A DNA stretch of 64,000 bases from Azorinus chamasolen (GCA_963576725.1 OY755238.1:22875845-22939844); one strand, 5' to 3'; numbered from the stretch's first letter, positions 22,978-33,799 are shown. The notes: generated by a model not told the origin, from the sequence alone. Numbers and translations: made by a program.

Positions 22978-23173
22978 CCCCTCTAAACCGGACGTTAAGT
23001 TTTGTATAAATATCGGTTAAGGAGACAGGTGGCTTCTTAATACAGGGTGTAAGTTGCAGACAGTGTCCCTTGGAGCTTGCTGCTTGAATTTCGCCTTGCA
23101 TTAAGCAGCCACCTACCTAAATGTATCTAAATTCTTCTCCACTAGTATGCCTGTTAAGAGGGGTTTTACTGTA
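22978..23173. mobile_element. CAGT-type MITE
   Basis: Element 22980-23171 starts CAGTAAATCCCCTCTAAACC and ends AGAGGGGTTTTACTG, flanked by TA on both sides. The core has GGTGGCTTCTTAATACAGGG and TTGCATTAAGCAGCCACC. This is one of the best-preserved copies. Confidence 0.9.
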
Positions 23174-23174
23174 T

Positions 23175-23455
23175 AAAAAACGAAGTTGTGTACCAAGTAA
23201 AGTAATACATTGTATTTCCTTCCAAGAACTTGTTCAAGTAATCTTCAAATCGAATTATACATTATATTGAAAGTACATCTTTAAATATTTCAACAACTGA
23301 TACAAGTCTGAGAGGTAGTTATCTACACGTCATCGGATACAATGATTTATTTGTAATGCATCATACTCCAAGTAGCATGGTTTATATGCATGCGCTGTAT
23401 GAGACGCGTGTGAACACATCTGTATGAATTATTACATTAAACATCGTATTGATAG
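23175..23455. other. No recognisable feature
   Basis: Nothing supported. Confidence 0.45.
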
Positions 23456-23459
23456 ATTT

Positions 23460-23680
23460 ATATATAACCGTTATAACAACGTATTTACAGACAAAATTGT
23501 AGTAACTATTACACTAATTAATGCATTTAAAGATATTTTAACTATTACATCAAACAATGCATTTACTGGTATATCTACACGTATTACAGATTTGTCTATA
23601 ACTATTGCATCAAACACAGTATCTATAGATATGCCCGTTACTATTACACCACACATCGTGTTCAGACTAAATATTTCTAT
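23460..23680 (+). repeat. Minisatellite of 36-39 bp units
   Basis: Units beginning ACTATTACA or ACTATTGCA start at about 23505, 23541, 23601 and 23640. They continue with TCAAACA(A/C) and (T/C)ATT(T/A)ACTGGTATAT-like segments. A 21-bp partial unit breaks the phase. Unit lengths are mostly multiples of three, so a 91-codon frame (23424-23699) stays open. That frame is Ile/Thr-rich and not a recognised protein. Confidence 0.7.
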
Positions 23681-23855
23681 GTATTACATGATACAATGAC
23701 AACATGTTTTGAACTGATCATATCTTTTAACCAATCATTTCGTTAGAACAACGACAATGTGCGAGGTCCAAGTACATAATTAAGAATATAACAGAAGACA
23801 GAGAGGAGGTGCCACAGAAATCCTTAGGGCACTCATGAAGTGCACCCTCACATAT

Positions 23856-24059
23856 TTAACCAATTCCCTCATATTGACGACTGTTGACGACTCTGTAGAA
23901 GTCACTTTGTGAAACCATTGTGATAAATAGAGCTCTATTTATCGCAATGGTTTCAAACTACAAGATTCTAAAATATTCCTTTTCTCTAGTTAATGGTACT
24001 TTTCGGTAGATTTATTCAAAGAGGTTATATCTAAAATAGCCTATGAGGTAATGGGTTAA
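23856..24059 (+). mobile_element. TTAA-flanked MITE, second family (copy 1)
   Basis: TTAA at 23856-23859 and 24056-24059 border ends ACCAATTCCCTCAT and ATGAGGTAATGGG-type inverted repeats. Inside is a hairpin, GAAACCATTGTGATAAATAG with CTATTTATCGCAATGGTTTC, and the block CAAACTACAAGATTCTAAAA. It is shared with copies at 24871 and 26430. TTAA targets suggest piggyBac-type mobilisation. Confidence 0.85.
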
Positions 24060-24870
24060 ACATAACGTATACTAAACTGTTCCTTGCCTGCTTGAAAACA
24101 CAACAACACGATGTGTCGCTGTGACTTACACAAGAGTAAAGTAGGGCAAAGTATCATAAAACTCCTTACTAAAATGTAAAGTGTGGGTCTAGATTATTGC
24201 AAACCTCCTGTTAACGCTCATTCAATATTGACATAGAGTAACTATATTTCTTGTAGTTTTGGTGTTCATACTCACCTGTGTTAACACGATGCAAAGTCTC
24301 TAGAAAGCAACATGCTGTATCAGACAATTGTCTTCAGGTTTCACAGACATGTTTTGAACGTCTTTATTTAGATTATGTCTAGTTGTTTTGCATCAAGCAG
24401 ATTTTAATGATTGCAAAAAGCTGCAACAGCTCGAGTTGAGATCCAGTCAGGCCTAAAGGTTTTAATACCTGTGACAAACTGTTTGTACTGCACATGCTCA
24501 AGAGACGGTTACATCGTGATTTACATCAATTGTCACCTTTTGGCATATTATTTTCCAAGAAACGTCAGATTAAAAGTGATGTTAGTTGACGGGGTTTCAA
24601 TTATCAAACCGGCAAAGGAAGTGTCGCAGACAACCTACGAAGTAGAATTATTTCGTTAAAACATATTTGGACGAGTTAAATGGAAATTACAGGTTAACCC
24701 TTGTACCTGTATCGGCGACTTGACCAAAAGTTGCAAAAAGTTCAGACCCAGATGAGACATTGAGTCAGTCGGCGATACTGTCAATCTGTTTGACACCAGG
24801 TCATAATCCACTAAAGATTAGCAGTAACAAAGGTTCCAGATCCAAGTTTGTTTTCATAGTGGAATAAGGC
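24060..24870. other. Anonymous DNA with a decayed palindrome
   Basis: An 82-codon plus-strand frame at 24411-24659 is unrecognised. At about 24730-24775 GTTGCAAAAAGTTCAGACCC..AGATGAGAC is a remnant of the bivalve palindromic repeat. Confidence 0.4.
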
Positions 24871-25065
24871 TTAACCTTTTCCTCCATAAATACGCCTTTC
24901 TAAGCCTCTATAGAAATCACTTTTTGAAACCATTTGCTCCTATTTATCATAATAGTTTCAAACTACAAGATTCTAAACTTTTCCTTTTCTCTATTTAATG
25001 CTCCTTTTCGGTAGATTTATTCAAAGTGGTTGGATCTAAAACTAGCCTATGGAGGAAGAGGTTAA
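24871..25065 (+). mobile_element. TTAA-flanked MITE, second family (copy 2)
   Basis: TTAA at 24871-24874 and 25062-25065. The ends CCTTTTCCTCCAT and ATGGAGGAAGAGG are inverted repeats. The interior shares TTTCAAACTACAAGATTCTA and GGTAGATTTATTCAAAG with copy 1. The central hairpin is partly decayed. Confidence 0.85.
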
Positions 25066-25069
25066 ATAG

Positions 25070-25670
25070 TTTGAATCTGACATGTAACAGATTTTGGTGT
25101 ATTGTCAACGGATACTCTCTGTGGGTGACAATGCAAACAAACATGCTCGCTGTGTGATTAAGCTGTTGCCTGTCTGAAAGAGCGGTTTTGATACTACTTT
25201 TGATATCATTTTTAGATCTTTAGAACAATGCGAATTATGTTAAATAGTTTCGCTAAGAAAATGTTCTTCTCTGTCTTCCAGGGCACGTTATTAAAGATTC
25301 ATTTTTATTATGTTAACTGTCTGGACGACTCCGAGAACGGATTAAACATAAGATTATATATGGCATGTAAAGTATATAATTAACAGTTTGACACCTCGTT
25401 TGTAGACTACCCTAGATATTGCAATTACAGTAATAACATTTTCTATTTGACACAAGTTCCAGTGGATGGCACTTTATGCGATTTTTGACTTTGTATCGTG
25501 CGTCTTTCATACTTTTGTAGTTTTTAATGTGCATTTGTAATATTTGTGTTTGTTAATGAGTGCTCTTCTATTGCAATATGCGAACGCGGGTTTCAGTTGT
25601 GCTTTTCGAGTTGTTGTGCACTGTTGTGTTTCATTTTCAAAATTCCTGCCTGATTTCTATTCTATCTTTT
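25070..25670. other. No recognisable feature
   Basis: Nothing supported. Confidence 0.5.
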
Positions 25671-25673
25671 ATA

Positions 25674-25878
25674 TACAGTAAAACCCCTCTAATGCGACCA
25701 CTTAATGAATAAACATGGCTGGCTTTAAAAATTGGTGATTGCTTAATGCTTAATGCATGACGAACATTATGCAGAAAGCTCCTATAGGAGCATAACTTTC
25801 GTCCTAATTCAAGATACCACCTGCCTCTGCCACTGTGAATAATGCCCCTTAATGGTCGCATTAGAGGGGCTTATTGTA
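25674..25878. mobile_element. CAGT-type MITE
   Basis: Element 25676-25876: CAGTAAAACCCCTCTAATGC at the left, GCATTAGAGGGGCTTATTG at the right, TA flanks. The core has TTGCTTAATGCTTAATGCAT (a small duplication) and AAAGCTCCTATAGGAG. Confidence 0.88.
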
Positions 25879-26159
25879 CATAGTTAAATCAATGATTGAT
25901 ATTGTAATAGTATTTAGAGTAGATGTCGTTTTTATGTTTTATTTTGCAGTCAGTTTGCTATTATCTGACATAGTTCAATATGTGGGTATATGCACGGAAA
26001 AGGTATTACAAAATATGTTTCCATGATTAATGTGAATTGAATATTCGACTGTTCCCGAGTTTGTGACAATTCGTTTTGATCGTTGGTTGGTTGCCGTTTA
26101 CGAAGTTTGAGACTGCTGCGGTGTCCATGCTTTCATTGACAGCGCCCACTCTTAGACGG

Positions 26160-26270
26160 GCGATATTATTAGAGAAGAGTAATTAGATTCCTAATACAGG
26201 ACAAAAGTAATGCAGAATTATCATATAGGAGTTGTCTTCATACTCTTAGTCCTACCATAGAAAAAATGAC
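26160..26270. mobile_element. CAGT-type MITE remnant
   Basis: AGATTCCTAATACAGGACAA, TAATGCAGAATTATCATATAGGAG and CATACTCTTAGTCCTACC trace the family core in decayed form. Ends are not identifiable. Confidence 0.4.
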
Positions 26271-26429
26271 ACCAGAAAATGCCATTATTCATGGTTTATA
26301 TCAAAACCATAACATGTACATTAAAAATTGTTAACTTGCAGAAATTTCGAATCGGTACAGTACTACAGCGCTAAAGAATTGCTGCCTGCAAACAATATCA
26401 CTTGTTTTAAATTTCAGACTGGACTTTCC

Positions 26430-26648
26430 GTAACCCATTCCCTCATTTTGACGACTTTTGACGACTCTGTTACAGTGACTTCGTGAAAGCCTTGTGATAA
26501 ATAGAACATTTGCTCCTCCAGAAGCAAATGCTCTATCCATGACAATGGTTTCAAACTATAAAATTCTACAGCTTTCTTTGTCTCTAGCTTTATTCCAAGA
26601 GGCTGTATCTAATGAATCTAAATATAGCCTATGAGGTAAAGGGTTTAA
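26430..26648 (+). mobile_element. TTAA-flanked MITE, second family (copy 3)
   Basis: GTAA (a mutated TTAA) precedes CCCATTCCCTCATTTTGACG. The right end is ATGAGGTAAAGGG followed by TTTAA. The interior has the same order as copy 1, with a longer central palindrome AACATTTGCTCCTCCAG / AAGCAAATGCTCTA, absent from copy 1. All three copies share orientation within 2.8 kb. Confidence 0.82.
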
Positions 26649-26649
26649 A

Positions 26650-27185
26650 AAACTCTCTAAAACGTAAAACGTGTGTCGGAGAGTGTGGGTCTTGATGGTA
26701 TCGAGTGAGTCGGGATCTCAATACTGTTTGCAAAAGCAATCAAAATATCGCATCGTAGCAAGTACTGGCAGTCGCTTTCCGGTGACTTCGGCGGTAAATA
26801 TTTAAATACATGAAGTCATTGTTACTATGCAAATGAAGTTACTTACTAGTTGTTTAAAGAATGTATTCTTGTTCTTTAATATAGGAAATGTATTACAAAT
26901 ATTTGAACAAAACCTAAGGCACTATAATCTGAAACCAGTTAATATTAAGATTAAATTATTCCATAATTAAAATTAATTTTAATGTCCGCAAATGACGCAA
27001 AACAAAGATGTTTTTGTTATTTAAATTAAGAATTCAAAGTCGATGATTGGCATGTAATCCGTCTCCTAGTGGAGAAAAACAGAATAAAAAGCCAGTTATG
27101 AACTCGCCTTAAAGAGAAACCAGCCTAAATTCTGCTATTTTCTTTTGATTGTAATGGGCAAAGACAGAATGCGAGAAATGGACAT
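26650..27185. other. No recognisable feature
   Basis: AT-rich DNA, nothing supported. Confidence 0.5.
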
Positions 27186-27189
27186 ATTT

Positions 27190-27308
27190 CCAAATAAGAT
27201 ATATATTTTCAAAAAATTGATTTTAGTTCATATACATGTGTGCGCAAATCAGTCGCACACATGTATATGAACTAAAATCAATTTTTTGAAAATATATATC
27301 TTATTTGG
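27190..27308. repeat. Perfect 55-bp inverted repeat with 9-nt loop
   Basis: The left arm 27190-27244 and the right arm 27254-27308 are exact reverse complements over all 55 bp, separated by CAAATCAGT. The arms start CCAAATAAGATATAT and end GTGTGCG. No known MITE end is present and the sequence is not repeated elsewhere in the window. Perfect identity indicates a recent event, or an assembly or read artefact. Confidence 0.95.
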
Positions 27309-27309
27309 G

Positions 27310-28180
27310 AGGTTTTAACATTTGTATACATTCTGCAGGATAATAATGATGCTTCAGTCATGATATATATATATATATACAAATATTGCATTTAGTGGGC
27401 AGTTTATATTGGCAACCTGATGAAGTAATGTTCTGAACGCAGTGTTCGTGGATTTTAAAGGTAGTTTTTGAAGGTTGAAAATATTCGTTTGTCCTCGTGT
27501 AGTTGCCATGTGTTCTGTCACATTGAGCAACATTTCATATTTAGATATATAGAAATGAAAACATGAATGACAGATTCATTCATGCAAACTATTTCTCTTT
27601 GCGATCAAATTTTACAATGCTTTGTATAAAGCTGCTGAAAGAACGGTATAGCTATCATAAACAAAGAAAATCATCGAGTCCCTCTTCCTGTATAGCTCAT
27701 GCATGCACTATTCCTAAAAACGTTTCTTGAGAATGAGAACAGATATAATTAGTAACAACGTTTCTTTGAATCACTGATTCACTGCCACTGATTACACGAA
27801 ACACGTTACTCATAAAAAGCCCAACAAAACAACACTTGGGATCAAAACGGGGGAAAAACAGATATAAACGATTTTGCTAATATGTTCAGTGCTCTGTTGA
27901 TTGTGATGCAAAAACTGTTTTCCAGACATTGTGATCCGCAGGATTATTAGTACATTATGCACATGCACTGTGTCTTGCTTTTAACTTTTCCATAACAGCC
28001 GGAAACACATCATGTACAGCATACGTGATAGTTTGCAAAATTAAAGATCATATATTAATGATCTGTTTAAAGTCGTTTTCGGTAGTATTTTCGGCGCATC
28101 TTTATGCGCATCCAAGGTAGATAATCACCGATAGTAACTCTTCACAAATAATGTAGTTGTATAGTAATCGGGGAATGTTA
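27310..28180. other. Anonymous DNA with a short TA run
   Basis: A (TA) run lies at about 27363-27380. No other supported feature. Confidence 0.5.
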
Positions 28181-28184
28181 CGCA

Positions 28185-28235
28185 AATGAAAAAGTAGTAA
28201 AGTCAAGCAGGAAAAGCCAAAGCCACGAAACAAAA
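28185..28235 (-). repeat. Family T, subtype B terminal fragment
   Basis: AAAAAGTAGTAAAGTCAAGC and AGGAAAAGCC are the subtype B terminus. Homology ends within about 50 bp, so this is an extreme truncation. Confidence 0.7.
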
Positions 28236-28239
28236 CATA

Positions 28240-28740
28240 AGTCAACAATATCAAATAAACGGGCATCAGAAGAATAAATGACACTTGCAGTTGATCGCGC
28301 AGGTCGTGATGGTATATACAAGTTATTGACTGAGAAAGTGAATGGAAACGTGTGGGTTTCTTCAGCAAGCAGATTATTAGAAAATGTATTCAAATTTTAT
28401 CCCCAAAATTGGATTCGAATCTGTAACCATCTCCAGTCTGTGTGTACATTGCATACATTGATAACTCTTGACTGCAAATTATAGTTCATGTTCACAGTCG
28501 CGAATATTCGATACTTTCTCCGTTAGTTATGCAAGAAAAAGAGATCTTATTGACAAGGTGGTTTTTATTTAAAGGTAAAATTAAACACAAATAGACTTCA
28601 TAAACTGTCTAATATTATATAGTGAACTAATCAGGATTATTTATGTTTGAAAATGTTTCATTTTTATGAATTTCACTACTTTTTGTATTATTAGTGAAGT
28701 TATTACCATGGGAACCACGGATTTCTGAAAAATATAGAAT
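28240..28740. other. No recognisable feature
   Basis: Short frames only, none recognised. Confidence 0.45.
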
Positions 28741-28744
28741 GTCA

Positions 28745-29372
28745 ACCTAATATGGAAAAATAGTCAAACAGGGAGAGCCACATACGAAATGACACTGCAC
28801 CAAACACCATCAAACAAGAAACGGTATAGCCACAAGACAAAACATAACAGGACGCATATCAAGACGAAAAACATTAAACATTAAGTATATTAAACAACAA
28901 AGTTGACCATAGGCTGAAAGCACTGGTACCGCCTTGGAACGGTCAGTAACCAAAACCAGCTACTGAGGGGCTTAAACCTGGTTTACGGGTACCCAACCTC
29001 GCCCTTATCCCACTTTCACCAAAGTCAAAATGTAAATACAATTCCCCCTCCAGACAAATTCACAACATGAATAACGATGTCTGCCAAAATGAAATGATTT
29101 TAAAATAAACCTTAGAGGTAAACAAGCGACGTCGTCATATAAATGACGTCATAATTTATAAGTACGGGAAAAATATATGAAACATTTCTACACCGACATT
29201 TTTTAAAAAAAAAATCGCAAGAAGATATAAATACTAGTGGATACTAAATATGTACAACTGTTTTGTTTGAAAAAGAATAAACTTGACATCGTAGACATGT
29301 ACTCGATGACTATTCAGAGGTCAGAGTAACTGTGGATAAGTCATTTGGGGTACGACAGAACTGGACCTTATA
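28745..29372 (-). repeat. Family T, subtype C tail
   Basis: Minus-strand tail with subtype-specific differences: ATAGTCAAACAGGGAGAGCC at the terminus, GTACCGCCTTGGAACGGTCA at the core, then CCAGCTACTGAGGGG, TTTACGGGTACCCAACCTCG and TTCCCCCTCCAGACAAATTC. Further in is CATGTACTCGATGACTATTC with GAGTAACTGTGGATAAG. Order and spacing agree with A and B, but the linkers differ from both, so it is a third subtype. Confidence 0.8.
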
Positions 29373-29439
29373 GTGTATAATCTTAAAAAAGTGTATATAT
29401 AATAATATTTTTTTCATAATTTCTATTTATTTATATATA

Positions 29440-30245
29440 TAAGGTGTCATTTTGACCGTTTTGGCACATACCAATACCATGGAAACTGCCATTTTACAAA
29501 CAAAATAACAAGTCGACATATATTATTTTTGAATTCACCATTACATTCTACGTAATATATCAATAGTGTAGAAAATTCGAAGAAAGAAATTTTTCAATAT
29601 CTTTCTTTATTCGCAGAATACGTGTTTTTTTCTCACTCTTTTGTCGAATGACGAAATATGAAAAAAATAATTTGTAAAGAAAAATGTTCAGATTATTATC
29701 CTTTTCATGCAGTATAATAAAAAAAACAGTAATTGATGTGTAAAATCATGTTTGTTTTGTATATTATAATGCTTTTGGTTCAGTTTTATTATATTTAAAG
29801 AAAGTGTAGTCATTTAGACAGTTTTGGCAGATATGGTTACCACGGAAACTGCCAATTTACAATATTTACATTCGCCCTGCAACGTCCTTATATAACCTTA
29901 TTCTAAAAAGAAAGTTGCATAACCTCATGAACACCGGAAGCACGTCATTCATTTCTTAAATATAAGAAATACAATGGAATATAAATATAAGAAATGAATG
30001 ACGTGCTCCCGGTGTTCATGAGTTATGCAACGCATAGCTTTACGAGCAAAGATTCACGTGAAGCCCTTCGGGCTTCACTAACTTTGCTCGTAAAGCTATG
30101 CGTTGCATAACCCCATGAACACCGGAAGCACGTCATTCATTTCTTAAAAGAATCTAACACGTCGACATATAGATTTTCGTTTTTAATTCACCATTAAGTT
30201 TTACCTGATATACAAACAATTTATACAAACAATTTAGAAAAATCT
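29440..30245. repeat. Duplicated unit, second copy split by a hairpin MITE
   Basis: CCGTTTTGGCACATACCAAT..CCATGGAAACTGCC at about 29457 continues to AAGTCGACATATATT and GAATTCACCATTA. The same series resumes at about 29815 (ACAGTTTTGGCAGATATGGT..CACGGAAACTGCC) and, after the inserted MITE, at about 30156 (CACGTCGACATATAGATTTT, AATTCACCATTAAG). The first copy therefore shows the uninterrupted state. Confidence 0.75.
29871..30150. mobile_element. Hairpin MITE (deleted or composite form)
   Basis: Begins with TTTACATTCGCCCTGCAACG..AAAGTTGCAT, as at 7643. It then carries a half hairpin arm (AACCTCATGAACACCGG..CATTTCTTA), the linker ATATAAGAAATACAATGGAA, and a full near-perfect hairpin (29985-30148) centred on GAAGCCCTTCGGGCTTC. 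The extra half-arm suggests a rearranged copy. Confidence 0.85.
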
Positions 30246-30286
30246 ATGACATGATTATGTTTTCATAAAACTAGAAAATGACATTA

Positions 30287-31905
30287 CGCGATGACAGGCC
30301 GAGGATAGTACTCTATGATGGTATACTCTAAAACTCGGATACGGTATGAGCTTACCAGACTCATGTACAAACCCCGAACTCTCGAACCCCGGAAAACTCG
30401 TTCACTGCCCTTAATTCGAACTAATTCTGCGGTCCCAACTCTTTCCTTCTTAAATTCTATATGTTCGACCTCGGATAATTAGACCATGCGATACTCGAAC
30501 TCTCGAACTCATCTACCGGTCCGCTGATTAATAAAACAGTGCAAAGTACCTTTGATAAGTCGAACCGTTGTCTTACCTGTATGGCTGCGCGTCGAACAGA
30601 AGATTCACACCTCTCAGGTGACTATCTCAGCTCGCCGATAATTACGTGATTGGTAGACAATTGGTGAATGTTGTGTGATGTTTTATCAAGGTGTTAACAT
30701 TTAAATGTGTGTGTGTTTGTGAAGGTTGTTTTGAGCTAACATTGACTGTCATATCGTAGGGCTATAACACGATCGAAATGTTCAAACTTCATCGTTCACA
30801 ATGACAGAAATAACAGTTGAACGAATATATTTATTCTCCTCTGTTTTTACCTGTGAATGTTAATTGAGTTAATGTATGGCCCTATATGCGAATCCACTTA
30901 CGAAAATACAAGGAATAGTTTTTCCCCAATACTGATTTGTTGCAACCATCTTAATAACGGAATTTTACCAATTTTGTGTGTTCTCGTAGATATTTAAATG
31001 GGTTGTAGACCGTTGTACATAAACCGAGACGATTATGACAGGTCGTTCAGTCCCGGTTTTTAACCAGACCAAAATGGCGAGATATATACATAGCATAGAT
31101 ACGTTCATGGCAGAAACACGAAATTTGGAATAATGGGACGATGTTTTTATAGAATTATGGGTTGCATTAGTATTTTCATTGTATTGCAAAGGCAGTAAAA
31201 ACAGTGAGTTTGTTTATTCATTTTCGACATGAAAATATTCTCAAACTCACGTTCGAACAATTTCTGTACCATTTTCTACCAAACGAATATGAGACTCGGA
31301 TCTTTCGAACCACCCTTAATTCGAACTCAAATTAATGGTCCCCAAGATGTTCGAGAGATCGGGGTTTTACTGTATTACGTTTTCCCTGTCGTGCCCTTAA
31401 CGGCTTACCTGCAGGTGCTCTGACTTCAGCAAAGTCATTGAGTACATATTTGACGTATAGTCACAGTTATTATGCTTTGTTTCACATGTTGTCCTGTGTT
31501 CACCGTCGTCTATGTTGTGGATAAGTCCGGCGGGGATACCTTTATTGACACTATTTGTAACGCTAGGGGGATTTTGAGAGAAGTGTGAGGTTAGGACGTC
31601 CGTAAACCGGTTTAAACCCCAAGTGGTGTTTTTGCTACTGACCGTGCCAAGGCGGTACTCTCTTTGTCACCCTTCCTTTTGTTTGTCTTGCGTCTTTGTG
31701 TTTGTGGTTTTGTTCATGTGTGGAGGGCTTGCCTCTGGTTCTTGTGTGTCTGTTGGTGTTTTCTGTGTTCATCTCGTGTGTGAGTGTGCGTTTGGGTGTG
31801 TGGTTGTGTGTGTGTATGTGTGTCATGCTGTCTATAGTTTTTTTTGGTGGTGGTTGCTTCTTGTATGTGGCTTTGCCTGCTTGACTTTACTACTTTTCCA
31901 TTAAT
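30287..31905 (+). repeat. Family T, subtype B copy, split by a TA-flanked element
   Basis: Left part 30287-30367 (CGATGACAGGCCGAGGATAG..CCAGACTCATGTA) and right part 31373-31905 (TGCCCTTAACGGCTTACC..GACTTTACTACTTTTCC) together form one subtype B copy. The matching uninterrupted sequence is at 50115-50250. The right part contains the full tail including the core at about 31642 and GT runs at about 31795-31825. Confidence 0.88.
30366..31374. mobile_element. Non-autonomous TA-flanked DNA transposon, 1005 bp
   Basis: TA duplications lie at 30366-30367 and 31373-31374. The element (30368-31372) begins CAAACCCCGAACTCTCGAAC and ends with the inverted GTTCGAGAGATCGGGGTTTTACTG. The ends also contain repeated CTTAATTCGAACT blocks near both termini. 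CAGT..ACCCC ends with TA target fit Tc1/mariner/pogo-type elements and resemble the CAGT MITEs in style. No transposase reading frame is visible. Confidence 0.85.
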
Positions 31906-31979
31906 ATAGCATAATGCATCTGCATAATTATAATCATTTGATTATCTTGCAAACTCATTACGAAATAATCATAATTTCG

Positions 31980-32242
31980 GAGCTTTAATTGGTCGTGTAA
32001 AACTTCGAAATCTCAGTCTAACTGAAAAGCTACTTAAGCAAGGATATAGATATCATAAACTCAGAAATAAATTCTCTAAATATCTCACTTATTGGTGATG
32101 TGATTTACAAACGTCTTAAAATTATTGGACATACCGATTTCTTCACTTTGTTCATCAACTATGTTAAAAGGTTCATTAAAAAGGGATGTGACCCGTTTAC
32201 AGTTTGCAATCACGCTACCCGCTTTGAATGTACAAGAAAGGC
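31980..32242 (+). pseudogene. Family T, RT C-terminal fragment (first of a tandem pair)
   Basis: Reads TEKLLKQGYRYHKLRNKFSK-like sequence, then GDVIYKRLKIIGHTDFFTLF and CNHATRFECTRKA. A short deletion removes ACLVVN-like sequence before the CNHA. At about 32243 the sequence jumps back to the middle of the RT of another copy in the same frame. Confidence 0.8.
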
Positions 32243-33475
32243 TCCCCAATCACAATATGTTATAAAAGCCTTCAATGATACGTGTCGATATTTGGATGAT
32301 ATTTTTAACTTAGATAACCCTTTCTTTGATGCTCTAATTTCTACAATCTATCCTAAAGAACTCAAATTGAATAAAGCTAACCCGTCCGACAACTATGCCG
32401 CGTTTCTTGATCTAGACCTTAAATTGATAATGGAATGATTTCTTCTAAAATATATGACAAAAGAGATGATTTTGATTTTAATATTGTAAATGTTCCTCAT
32501 CTTGACGGGGATGTTCCCCGTGCTCCATCTTACGGGGTTTATATATCTCAACTTATTCGTTTTGCTAGAGCTTGTTTATCTATTGACGTTTTAACTGTCG
32601 AAATATCATTTTAACTGAAAAACTGCTTAAGCAAGGATATATAGATACCGTAAACTAAGAAAAACTTTCTCTAAATTTTACTATCAAAATCTCTCGCTTA
32701 TTGGCAAGTACCAATGTAATCTCAAGGCGCTTCTGCGACACGGTGTTTCACATCCTGAATTTTATGGTGATGTGATTTACAAACTTCGTAAACTTATTGG
32801 ACATACCCATTTTCTCACTTTGTTCATCAAATATGTTCATAAAATTCATTCAAAAGGTATATGATCCTGTAGTACTACAACATACTGCATGTTTGGTTGT
32901 CAACCCTTTTACAGTTGGCAATCACGCTGGACTCTTTGCATGTACGCCACCAAGAAAGGTGTAGTACTCTATGAAGGCGACCTCTGAAATCCAGAAACGG
33001 AAGGAGAACGTCTGATATCTGTACTATTTCGTTTTTGTCGTACACTATATTACTTTTCTACAGTTACTCTGTTTGCAGCTCAATCATTGAGTACACTAGC
33101 GATAGGTGGATACAGTTTGTTCACTTAAATGTTTTCGTTATACATGCACTTTACCACTGTATTTGCCATCGCGGTTGTTGTAGCTTAGTCGGAGAGGGGA
33201 TACGTTTATTTACACTGTTTGTTTTTTAGGGTGGGGATGGAATAAGTGTGAGGTTGGGCGCCCATAAACCGGTTTATACCCCCAGTGACTTTTGTCACTG
33301 ACCGTTGCAAGGCGGTACTTCCATCTTCCCCCGATTGTATGTTTGTTTTGTCTTTGTGCGTCTCTTGATGTTTTTTCTAGTTATGTACATTTGCCGTTTC
33401 CTTGTGTTGCTGTTCGGGCGACTGTTTGTTCTGTATGTGGTGTTTCCTGTATGACTCATTTTTGTACTTTAAGTA
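32243..33475 (+). pseudogene. Family T, subtype A copy: RT middle to tail
   Basis: The frame reads AFNDTCRYLDDIFNLDNPFF (YLDD catalytic motif), IYPKELKLNKANPSD, FLDLDLKLI, then after a one-base shift ISSKIYDKRDDFDFNIVNV, DVPRAPSYGVYISQLIRFARA. Then come broken SKFYYQNLSLIGKYQC-like and NPFTVGNHAG sequences. A full subtype A tail follows (33000-33475). It lacks the RT N-terminal third. Together with 31980 it forms a partial head-to-tail tandem. Confidence 0.88.
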
Positions 33476-33477
33476 TT

Positions 33478-33795
33478 CTATGAAGACGACCTCTTAAATC
33501 CGGAAACGGAGACGTTTTTGTCGTACCCTTTATTACTTTGCTGTACTTACTCTGTTTGCAGCTTATTCATTAAGTACACTAGCGATAGGTGGATCCAGTT
33601 CGTCTCACTTAAGAATGTTTTCGTTTTACATGTAATTTACCACTTTTGTTTGTTTAAGTCTTTGTGTGTCTCTTCGTGTCTTTTATATGCATGCACATTT
33701 GCTGTTTTCTTGTTGTGGTGCTGTTTGGGCGGCTTTGTGTTTTGGATGTGGTGTTTCCTGCATGGCTCATACTTGTACTTCTGCTGAAAGTTGCA
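33478..33795 (+). repeat. Family T, subtype A tail, internally deleted tandem copy
   Basis: CTATGAAGACGACCTCTTAA, GTACCCTTTATTACTTTGC, CATTAAGTACACTAGCGATA, then a jump to TTTGTTTGTTTAAGTCTTTG and GGTGTTTCCTGCATGGCTCA. The conserved core is missing. It abuts the previous copy in the same orientation. Confidence 0.82.
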
Positions 33796-33799
33796 TTTG

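Noticed and set aside
28395..28440. GGATTCGAATC-like sequence suggestive of a tRNA B box
   Set aside because: No matching A box, acceptor stem or anticodon arm can be drawn around it. Likewise GGGTTCGATCA near 46070.
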